Below the pieces are notes generated by a model, which ran no database searches, had not been told where the DNA came from, and was given only the letters and a program-made list of their open reading frames with translations. A program made the translations under genes and the position numbers. A stretch of DNA of 14,281 bases from an uncultured Eubacteriales bacterium. GTDB taxonomy: Bacteria; Bacillota; Clostridia; Christensenellales; CAG-138. The stretch spans positions 1 to 14,281 of the forward strand of contig UQXE01000039.1 of the NCBI GenBank assembly GCA_900544965.1, read 5' to 3'. Positions 1 through 5,778 of the stretch are shown piece by piece (position 1 is the stretch's first letter; every line of letters begins with the position of its first letter).

Positions 1-14
1 AAAAAGTATAATTC

Positions 15-50
15 ATCAAAAGCCGGCGACATGTGCGCCGGTCTTTTGAT
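15..50. terminator. Long inverted repeat, probable bidirectional terminator
   Basis: ATCAAAAG-CCGGCG (15-28) pairs with CGCCGG (36-41) and CTTTTGAT (43-50), with a 7-nt loop and one bulged T at 42. The GC-rich core flanked by A4 and T4 makes it terminator-like in both directions. It probably ends a plus-strand gene lying left of the window and may also stop leftward transcription. The owning gene is outside the window. Confidence 0.6.
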
Positions 51-59
51 ACCTTGAGA

Positions 60-106
60 GCAAAACATGGCCTAATAGCTGCTTGCAGCCGAAGGCCATG
101 TTTTGC
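60..106. other. Hairpin with nested inner hairpin
   Basis: GCAAAACATGGCC (60-72) is perfectly complementary to GGCCATGTTTTGC (94-106), a 13-bp stem. The 21-nt loop contains a second perfect stem, GCTGC-TT-GCAGC (78-89). The outer 3' arm ends in GGCC, a T-rich tract and GCGGG, the same ending as the two repeat units that follow, so it looks like a diverged member of the same series. Terminator or RNA-stability role is inferred. Confidence 0.6.
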
Positions 107-116
107 GGGTTAAGCT

Positions 117-163
117 CACTAAGTGCTATACAGCACTTAGTGAAAGGCCCTATGGCCTTTTTT
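117..163 (+). terminator. Composite intrinsic terminator, copy 1
   Basis: CACTAAGTGCT (117-127) pairs with AGCACTTAGTG (132-142) around a 4-nt loop. Directly after it, AAAGGCC (143-149) pairs with GGCCTTT (154-160), and the T-tract runs to 163. The second hairpin plus U-tract has the form of a plus-strand Rho-independent terminator; the first hairpin stacks directly on it. Confidence 0.7.
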
Positions 164-175
164 GCGGGTTAAGCT

Positions 176-221
176 CACTAAGTGCTGATAGCACTTAGTG
201 AAAGGCCTTATGGCCTTTTTT
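176..221 (+). terminator. Composite intrinsic terminator, copy 2
   Basis: CACTAAGTGCT (176-186) pairs with AGCACTTAGTG (190-200) around a 3-nt loop, followed by AAAGGCC (201-207) with GGCCTTT (212-218) and a T-tract to 221. It is a repeat of the preceding terminator, so two identical stop signals lie in series on the plus strand. Confidence 0.7.
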
Positions 222-256
222 GCGGGCAAACCTCAAAAAGTGGTTTACCCGCTTTT
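222..256. terminator. Third terminator-like hairpin
   Basis: GCGGGCAAACC (222-232) pairs with GGTTTACCCGC (242-252) with a single C/A mismatch and a 9-nt loop, then TTTT on the plus strand. Read on the minus strand the mismatch becomes a G-U wobble, so the stem is complete in that RNA, but no U-tract follows there. It may serve either the plus-strand gene to the left or the leftward ctfAB-thiolase operon. Confidence 0.5.
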
Positions 257-298
257 ATGACACGCTAAATTCTAATACTTAACGCGCTATGAAGGATA

Positions 299-327
299 CG
301 CCACCGCCCTTTAAAAGGACGATGGCG
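299..327 (-). terminator. Stem-loop downstream of the thiolase operon
   Basis: An 11-bp stem (299-309 with 317-327) surrounds a 7-nt loop. On the plus strand it has two C/A mismatches; in minus-strand RNA both become G-U wobbles, giving an unbroken stem. It lies about 50 nt beyond the thiolase stop codon, so it is a plausible 3'-end structure of that operon. There is no U-tract after it, so a classical intrinsic terminator is not proven; 3'-end protection is an alternative. Confidence 0.45.
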
Positions 328-374
328 CAAAATGCTAAGTTACATATTCAGTGATGCGTGGAAAGCAATAACCC

Positions 375-1559
375 CTATAGCGCCTCTACAATGGTTGTCA
401 CGCCCATGCCGCCGCCTACGCACAGCGTGGCAAGGCCGGTTTTTTTGCCCATGCGCTTCAAGCTGTAAAGCAGAGTCACCAGGATCCTGGCTCCCGATGC
501 GCCAATGGGATGGCCAAGGGCCAACGCGCCGCCGTTTACATTAACTTTATCCATATCCCATCCCATATCCTTGCTTACCGCAATGGATTGGGCGGCAAAA
601 GCTTCGTTTGCCTCTATGAGGTCGATCTGATCCAATGTCATTTTAGCCCTATTAAGAGCCTTTTTTGTGCTATGAACGGGACCTATTCCCATTATATGCG
701 GCTCTACGCCGGCCGACGCCGTTGAGATAATCCTTGCAATGGGTTCTACTCCCAATTCCGCCGCCCTCTCAGCGCTCATAACTATCAATGCGGCAGCTCC
801 GTCATTTATTCCGGAGGCGTTTCCAGCGGTTACGGTTCCGTCCTTTATAAATGCGGGTCTAAGCTTGCCCAAACCCTCCTTGGTTACGCCGGAGCGCGGA
901 AATTCGTCGCGGTCAAACATAACGGTGTCGCGCTTGACCTTTACCGGCACGGGAACTATTTCCTCATTAAACCGCCCCTCATTTTGGGCCGCTTCGCACT
1001 TTTGCTGGCTGTTTGCGGCAAACTCATCCTGCATTTCGCGCGTTATTCCATACTGCTTTGCAAGGTTTTCAGCCGTTACGCCCATATGATAGTTGTTAAA
1101 CGCTTCCCAAAGGCCGTCCTTTACCATCGTGTCCACCACTACGTCTTCCGGCATGCTCATGCGGTAACCAAAGCGCGCTTTAGGAAGCGCGTATGGCGCC
1201 ATGCTCATGTTTTCCATTCCGCCTACCAGCACCACATCCGCGTCGCCAGCCTGTATTAACGCGGCTGCGGTATTTACCGACTTCAAGCCTGAACCGCATA
1301 CGTTGTTTATGGTCATAGCAGGGGTTTCAACCGGCAGGCCTGCCTTAATCATGGCCTGTCGGGCTACGTTTTGCCCCAGGCCGGCCTGAAGCACGCACCC
1401 CATTATTACTTCGTCGATATCAGACGGATTGATCCCCGCGCGTTTGACAGCTTCTTTTATTACAATGCAGCCCAACTCGACCGCTGGCACGTCCTTAAGC
1501 GCGCCGCCGAATGAACCTATGGCCGTCCTGCATGCCGACGCTATTACGATATCCTTCAT
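375..1559 (-). CDS. atoB: Acetyl-CoA C-acetyltransferase (thiolase)
   Basis: A 394-residue thiolase, the usual length for biosynthetic/degradative acetoacetyl-CoA thiolases. It condenses two acetyl-CoA to acetoacetyl-CoA or runs the reverse cleavage, in the cytoplasm. The acyl-accepting Cys88 sits in NNVCGSG; His350 lies in GGALALGHPIGASGAR and the second catalytic Cys380 in the C-terminal CVGGGMG motif; NEAFA is at about 318-322. The ATG is preceded by GGGAGGAG at good spacing. It is the last gene of a minus-strand operon, 22 nt after ctfB. With the CoA-transferase it links acetoacetate to acetyl-CoA; no hydroxybutyryl-CoA dehydrogenase or crotonase is in the window, so direction (acetoacetate use or acetoacetyl-CoA supply) is open. 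thlA would be an equally good symbol. Confidence 0.95.
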   Translation of the reverse strand: MKDIVIASACRTAIGSFGGALKDVPAVELGCIVIKEAVKRAGINPSDIDEVIMGCVLQAGLGQNVARQAMIKAGLPVETPAMTINNVCGSGLKSVNTAAALIQAGDADVVLVGGMENMSMAPYALPKARFGYRMSMPEDVVVDTMVKDGLWEAFNNYHMGVTAENLAKQYGITREMQDEFAANSQQKCEAAQNEGRFNEEIVPVPVKVKRDTVMFDRDEFPRSGVTKEGLGKLRPAFIKDGTVTAGNASGINDGAAALIVMSAERAAELGVEPIARIISTASAGVEPHIMGIGPVHSTKKALNRAKMTLDQIDLIEANEAFAAQSIAVSKDMGWDMDKVNVNGGALALGHPIGASGARILVTLLYSLKRMGKKTGLATLCVGGGMGVTTIVEAL

Positions 1560-1581
1560 TGATCCTGCTCCTCCCGCAAAT

Positions 1582-2241
1582 CTATTCTACGTTTATTACT
1601 TTAATATCATCTGGTATTATAAGCTTGGCTCCAGTGGCGGCTTGTACCTCCTCAACGGATACGCCGGGCGCGATTTCCCTAAGGACAAGGCCCTCGGGCG
1701 TTACCTCCATGAACCCCAGGTCGGTAATGATGATGTCTACTACTCCGGCCCCTGTCAATGGGAAAGTGCATTCCGACAGGATCTTATGGTTACCCTTTGC
1801 CGTATGCTCCATGGCTACTATTACCTTCTTCGCCTTTGCAACCAGGTCCATAGCTCCGCCCATACCAGTTACCTTTTTGCCAGGCACGTTCCAGTTGGCG
1901 AGATTTCCCTTTTGATCCACTTGAAGCGCGCCAAGAACGGTCATGTGCACATGCCCGCCCCTGATGATTGCGAAGGATTCGTCGCTTGATAGAAATTTTG
2001 CCCCCTTTACAACCGTTATGTATTGTCCTCCGGCATTGAATATATCCAAATCAAGCTCGTCTTCGCCAGCAGCCGGCCCCGCGCCGATTATGCCGTTTTC
2101 AGCGTGAAACGTTACGTTTATGCCGTCAGGTATATGATTGGCTACCAGAGTGGGCAGACCTATGCCAAGGTTTACAACGTCTCCGTCGTTTAGCTCCATA
2201 GCCACGCGCTTTGCGATAAAGTTCTTCTTATCAAGTGCCAT
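1582..2241 (-). CDS. ctfB: 3-oxoacid / butyrate-acetoacetate CoA-transferase, subunit B
   Basis: A 219-residue family I CoA-transferase beta subunit (CtfB/AtoA/ScoB type). Together with subunit A it moves CoA between acetoacetyl-CoA and a short-chain acid through a glutamyl-CoA thioester. The catalytic Glu48 lies in FHAENGIIGAGP; the family motif is normally SENG, so Ser is replaced by Ala next to the nucleophile. The stretches LGIGLPTLVA, RGGHVHMTVLGALQVD and NWNVPGK-TGMGGAMDLV are typical of the family. The start is an ATG with AAGGAGGG upstream, located inside the 3' end of ctfA; only 2 nt separate the two genes, suggesting coupled translation and equal subunit amounts. Substrate (acetate, butyrate or succinate) cannot be decided from sequence by eye. 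Confidence 0.93.
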   Translation of the reverse strand: MALDKKNFIAKRVAMELNDGDVVNLGIGLPTLVANHIPDGINVTFHAENGIIGAGPAAGEDELDLDIFNAGGQYITVVKGAKFLSSDESFAIIRGGHVHMTVLGALQVDQKGNLANWNVPGKKVTGMGGAMDLVAKAKKVIVAMEHTAKGNHKILSECTFPLTGAGVVDIIITDLGFMEVTPEGLVLREIAPGVSVEEVQAATGAKLIIPDDIKVINVE

Positions 2242-2243
2242 AT

Positions 2244-2906
2244 TTATTTGCCCTCCTTGGGAATGCTTACGATTGCATCTATAAATATACCGGATACGGT
2301 TACAAGTTCGCTGTCAATTTCGCCTACGGGAACGATTTTTTCAGCTTCAACAATTACATATTCGGCAGCGGCGGGCATTACGGCGTTGAAGTTCTTTGAA
2401 GAGCCTTTCATAAAGCAATTTCCAGATTCGTCAACAACAGCCGCGTGAACAATGGCTACATCTCCCGAAAGCGCCCTTTCAAATAGGTATTCCACCCCGT
2501 CAAAGCTGCGCTTTTCCTTGCCCTCCTCTATAACGGTGCCAACGCCTGTCGGCGTATAAAATCCCGCGATTCCAGCGCCTGCGCAGCGTATGCGTTCTGC
2601 CAGAGTACCCTGTGGGTTAAGCTCAACCGTAGTTGGATCGGTATGGTACATCTGCTGGGCCATTGGGTTAAGGCCTATATAAGTGCAGATTATCTTGTCA
2701 ACCCTGCCGTTTTCCATTATCTTTGTAAGGTTGTTTTCGGCAAGTCCCATGTCGTTGTTGACTATTGTCAGATGCCTGGCCGGATGATCGACCAGTTCGC
2801 CCAGAATGTATTCTGGGCTTCCACCCTGAAGGAATCCGCCTACTAGAAGCGTATCGCCATCCTTGATCCTGGACAGCGCCTCCTTTGCAGTTACAATTTT
2901 GTTCAT
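2244..2906 (-). CDS. ctfA: 3-oxoacid / butyrate-acetoacetate CoA-transferase, subunit A
   Basis: A 220-residue family I CoA-transferase alpha subunit (CtfA/AtoD type). The N-terminal signature DGDTLLVGGFLQGGSP matches the CoA-transferase pattern (DG-x2-hydrophobic-GGF-x3-G-x-P), and the later segments VELNPQGTLAERIR, TGVGT and SSKNFN are typical. The frame is open up to 3011, but the first 35 residues resemble nothing in the family. I chose the ATG at 2906 because it has GGAGGT 7 nt upstream and begins MNKIVTAKEAL, the normal family N-terminus, and because a promoter lies within the upstream part of the open frame. It is the first gene of the ctfA-ctfB-thiolase operon. Confidence 0.93.
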   Translation of the reverse strand: MNKIVTAKEALSRIKDGDTLLVGGFLQGGSPEYILGELVDHPARHLTIVNNDMGLAENNLTKIMENGRVDKIICTYIGLNPMAQQMYHTDPTTVELNPQGTLAERIRCAGAGIAGFYTPTGVGTVIEEGKEKRSFDGVEYLFERALSGDVAIVHAAVVDESGNCFMKGSSKNFNAVMPAAAEYVIVEAEKIVPVGEIDSELVTVSGIFIDAIVSIPKEGK

Positions 2907-2964
2907 TCGCTGTACCTCCGTTTTTATGTTAGCGCACAATATCCGCGCATTTTTCATACACTTT

Positions 2965-2993
2965 ATTCTATACCTATGGGACTCCATTAGCAA
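2965..2993 (-). promoter_or_regulatory. Sigma-A-type promoter of ctfA-ctfB-thiolase
   Basis: On the minus strand TTGCTA (-35, 2988-2993) and TAGAAT (-10, 2965-2970) are separated by 17 nt. This predicts a start near 2958 and a leader of about 50 nt before the ctfA ATG at 2906. It lies in the 130-nt gap after the PBP gene, where I see no clear terminator, so some read-through from the PBP gene is possible. Confidence 0.6.
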
Positions 2994-3036
2994 CGAGAAA
3001 CATTGCCACAACCGAAAATATGGAGGATATGCTCAG

Positions 3037-5586
3037 TTATCCGCCGGTATCCTCATCGGGAGCGGCTTCCATCTCAAGCATAGCCCGTGCGATGTCGAAC
3101 TTGAGGCTGGTATATTTATCCTCATTGGGTATCTCAATCATGACAAGGGCAAGCCTCGCATCCTCATCGGATACCCCTGTTCTGAATCCTACAAACCAGG
3201 ATATCTCACGGCTCTTGTCCGAGCCGATTTCCGCTGTGCCCGTCTTGCCCGCCACCGTGCAGTTTTTTACGCGCAGGGGACGTCCTGTACCGTTATACTT
3301 GGAGTTTACAACGTCTTCAAGCATAGGCAGAAGTTTAGAAACGGCGGATTGGCTGATTGCGTTTTCTATCCATGTTTCTGGTTCGCTAGTTGATACGGCG
3401 CTATAGCTTGAGCCTTCTGTTTTATACAACCCCTCGACCATGCGGGGGACAACCATGGACCCGCCGTTTGCAAACGCTGAAAACATGGCCGCCAGTTGAA
3501 GCGGCGTTACCAGCAGCTCGCCCTGGCCATATCCCATGTCCGCGAGCAGCTTATATGAAATATCGGTGTTTTCGTTTACTATCTGGGAGTTTGACGATCC
3601 CAGTTCAAACGGGACGCTGTCGTTCATCCCGATTTTTTCTAAAAACTGAATAAAGCGGTCCTCGCCCATCAGCAGGGCGGCGTTGGCAAAGTAGATATTG
3701 TCCGAGTGCAGCATAGCGTTTCGCATGTTTAGCGGAAGCTCCCTATTGCGTATCTCGGCCCGCTTTATGGATGGCCAGATCCATGTGCCGTATTCGGTGG
3801 GAGTCCAGTAATCGTTTACTATTTTGCCTGTAAATACATAATCGGGCGTTAAGACATTGTATTGAAGCGCGGCAGCCGCAGTAAAAGCCTTAAAGGTAGA
3901 CCCGGGAGGATATAGGCCCTGTGTTACCCTGTTGAGAAGCGGCTTTTGAGCGTCGTCGGTTAGCGCTTTATAATAGTCAGTATTTCCGCGCGCAAGTTGA
4001 TTTATGTCATATGACGGGTATGAGGACATTGCCTGAATCGCCCCTGTTGTCGGATTCATTACGACTACGGCGGCGGCCACGTCGTCGCCATAAAGCGTTA
4101 AATCAAGCACTTCCTCAAGCCTGAGCTGCAAATCCATATCAAAGGTAGATTTGATATCGTAACCATTCTGAACGTCCTTTTTATACAGCGTCCCCTGGTT
4201 TATTCCCTCATAGCTTCTGATGAAGATCATATAGCCGTCCCTGCCACGAAGGTCGGATTCATACAGCCTTTCAAGGCCGGACCTTCCTACGATGGAATCA
4301 GGGTTATACAATCCATCCTCGCCGGTGCGTCCCTCGTTATACTGGTCCAGTTTGTCCCCGTCGATATAGCCAACGTATCCCAGAACATGGGCCAGAGTAT
4401 CGCTGAAAGGATAATTGCGCAGAGCCCCGTAGCCCTCGGAATCTATACTCACTCCGTCTATAAGCATAAGCTGTTCCTTAAGCGTGTCGGTAAGCTCGTC
4501 AGGATATAGCTTGTCCAGCAAGACCGATGAGCCTGATGAAGCGCCGCGAATTCGCTTTTCAATGGCGCTGGCGTCAAGCCCAAGCAGGGAGGCAACCTGC
4601 TGGGCAAACGCGACAGGTTCAGCAATCTCTGAGGTGTTGGCTACTATTGCGTGGGCGCTTACGTTTTCAGCCATAACGAAACCCTTAGCAGCTACAATCT
4701 CCCCTCTGGATGAAGCAAGCCTGTGCTTTACTATTCTGTCGCCCCAATCCATGCTGGGGAAGATCAGGGAAGGGGACCAGGGAACGGTCCAGCCGTCGCT
4801 GCGGTTGCGAAGAGCAAGGCTAAACCGATATGTCATATCGCCTGCCAGCGCTGAGCGATACGTAAGGCTATAGCTGACCGTGGTCATATACTGGCCTTCA
4901 TTTAGCGATTCAATCGAGTACGACATAGAGGTTATGTCAAGCATATCAAATGTTGACTCATAAAGCGCCGCAAAACGTTCCTCTGATATGTTTTCAAATG
5001 TATACTCAAGGTACTGCTGGTTTCCCAAAAGGGATTCGATTTCCTCAAGCACATCCTCAAGCGGCTTATCCTCCGCGGCCGCCGGAGCTGGCGACGGGGA
5101 AGGTACGGGCGTTATAATCCCTGTAGGGGACGGAGTGGGACCAGGCTCGTTTGATGGATTACCGTTTGAAAGCGGAACGCTTTTAGCTGTCGAGACATTG
5201 ACGCCAGTAGAAGCCGCATCGGGTGATACATCGATCCCGCCCGTTGAAGTATTCGCCGTTGGGGTTACCTCCAGGCTGGGAGACGCGGTGAAATACGCCT
5301 TGTCAGGGTCGTATTCAATGCGTTTTCCATTATCGCCGATTACGTTATAGCGCGCCCAGACCGACTTGGTCACGGAGCTTATGATCTGCTCCATATCCCC
5401 CTGACTCCTCGCGGAGTCGGTGTCAAGGTATTTATAACACTCGCTGTATTCTCCAGCGCAGAGCTTGTCAAGAAACGCTGTAATAAGCTCGCCGGCGGAA
5501 GCTGAGACGTTTTTAGAACAGCCTCCGGCGAATACGGTCGTAAGCACAAAAACCAATACGAAGATATACGAGAGCGCTTTTTTCAA
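3037..5586 (-). CDS. Lipoprotein class B penicillin-binding protein, MecA-like
   Basis: A D,D-transpeptidase that cross-links peptidoglycan outside the membrane. I start it at a TTG (849 residues) because GGAGG lies 6-7 nt upstream and the protein then begins MKKALSYIFVLVFVLTTVF, a signal peptide ending in AGGC with Cys23 as likely lipid attachment site (the -3 residue is Ala, so the lipobox is weak). A GTG at 5613 is nearly inside the -10 box and is unlikely. The N-terminal NTF2-like (MecA_N) domain is split by a Pro/Ser/Thr-rich insert at about residues 99-171 and resumes to WSPSLIFP (270-277); RGEI follows, then the PBP dimerisation region. The catalytic domain has all three motifs: STFK (Ser563-Lys566), SDN (628-630) and KTGT (781-784). 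MecA-like PBPs can have low beta-lactam affinity; that is family knowledge, not shown here. Confidence 0.92.
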   Translation of the reverse strand: MKKALSYIFVLVFVLTTVFAGGCSKNVSASAGELITAFLDKLCAGEYSECYKYLDTDSARSQGDMEQIISSVTKSVWARYNVIGDNGKRIEYDPDKAYFTASPSLEVTPTANTSTGGIDVSPDAASTGVNVSTAKSVPLSNGNPSNEPGPTPSPTGIITPVPSPSPAPAAAEDKPLEDVLEEIESLLGNQQYLEYTFENISEERFAALYESTFDMLDITSMSYSIESLNEGQYMTTVSYSLTYRSALAGDMTYRFSLALRNRSDGWTVPWSPSLIFPSMDWGDRIVKHRLASSRGEIVAAKGFVMAENVSAHAIVANTSEIAEPVAFAQQVASLLGLDASAIEKRIRGASSGSSVLLDKLYPDELTDTLKEQLMLIDGVSIDSEGYGALRNYPFSDTLAHVLGYVGYIDGDKLDQYNEGRTGEDGLYNPDSIVGRSGLERLYESDLRGRDGYMIFIRSYEGINQGTLYKKDVQNGYDIKSTFDMDLQLRLEEVLDLTLYGDDVAAAVVVMNPTTGAIQAMSSYPSYDINQLARGNTDYYKALTDDAQKPLLNRVTQGLYPPGSTFKAFTAAAALQYNVLTPDYVFTGKIVNDYWTPTEYGTWIWPSIKRAEIRNRELPLNMRNAMLHSDNIYFANAALLMGEDRFIQFLEKIGMNDSVPFELGSSNSQIVNENTDISYKLLADMGYGQGELLVTPLQLAAMFSAFANGGSMVVPRMVEGLYKTEGSSYSAVSTSEPETWIENAISQSAVSKLLPMLEDVVNSKYNGTGRPLRVKNCTVAGKTGTAEIGSDKSREISWFVGFRTGVSDEDARLALVMIEIPNEDKYTSLKFDIARAMLEMEAAPDEDTGG

Positions 5587-5616
5587 AATATGCCTCCATA
5601 TATTTAAATCCACCTT

Positions 5617-5645
5617 ATTATATAATAAAGTAGAAGTATTGGCAA
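5617..5645 (-). promoter_or_regulatory. Sigma-A-type promoter of the PBP gene
   Basis: On the minus strand TTGCCA (-35, 5640-5645) and a perfect TATAAT (-10, 5617-5622) are 17 nt apart. Transcription would begin near 5610, giving a leader of about 24 nt that holds GGAGG and the TTG start at 5586. This excludes the upstream GTG at 5613 except as an unlikely leaderless start. Confidence 0.75.
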
Positions 5646-5677
5646 ACGCTTATTGTCAGCGCTTTATAATTGGCAAA
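5638..5677. repeat. 9-bp direct repeat in a divergent promoter region
   Basis: ATTGGCAAA occurs at 5638-5646 and again at 5669-5677, 31 bp apart, close to three helical turns. The first copy covers the -35 of the PBP promoter; the second lies just upstream of the -35 of the opposite promoter. An inverted repeat CGCTTT / AAAGCG (5660-5665, 5675-5680) overlaps the second copy. It could be an operator for a shared regulator; no regulator gene is present in the window. Confidence 0.5.
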
Positions 5678-5687
5678 GCGCGCGGGT

Positions 5688-5716
5688 TTGACAGCAAGAA
5701 AGTTTTATGCTAATAT
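5688..5716 (+). promoter_or_regulatory. Sigma-A-type promoter of the YabE-like gene and rsmA
   Basis: A perfect TTGACA (5688-5693) is followed after 17 nt by TAATAT (5711-5716), with TGC directly before the -10, an extended -10 form. The start would be near 5723, giving a leader of about 55 nt before the ATG at 5779. Confidence 0.72.
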
Positions 5717-5778
5717 TTGTTTAAGTTTGTGTACAAGATAAACAGTTGTCCGTAAGCTTTAGTAAAACAGGGGGAGTT

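Larger units (their letters stand above)
105..221. repeat. Two tandem copies of a 58-59 nt double-hairpin unit
   Basis: Unit 1 is 105-163 and unit 2 is 164-221. Both start GCGGGTTAAGCTCACTAAG, contain two consecutive hairpins and end GGCCTTTTTT. The copies differ only in loop positions: ATAC versus GAT in the first loop and CTAT versus TTAT in the second, while every stem base is identical. A third GCGGG starts at 222 but leads into a different hairpin. Not a CRISPR array: there are only two copies, no variable spacers, and the unit itself is the structured element. Confidence 0.85.

Noticed and set aside
105..221. Short CRISPR-like array
   Set aside because: Only two copies, no unique spacers between them, no cas genes, and the unit itself is two terminator hairpins.
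1..260. Riboswitch or T-box leader at the left end
   Set aside because: No known conserved core is visible, and no gene starts downstream on the plus strand; the region lies between convergent transcripts.
1429..1989. Plus-strand open frame of about 186 codons
   Set aside because: It is antisense to the thiolase and ctfB genes, which are complete and conserved; no independent support.
2907..3011. N-terminal extension of ctfA by 35 residues
   Set aside because: The extension is not family-like, contains the predicted promoter, and the ATG at 2906 has a strong ribosome site.
5641..5654. Catabolite-repression (cre) site near the PBP promoter
   Set aside because: GGCAAACGCTTATT keeps the CG core but misses several fixed positions of the cre consensus.
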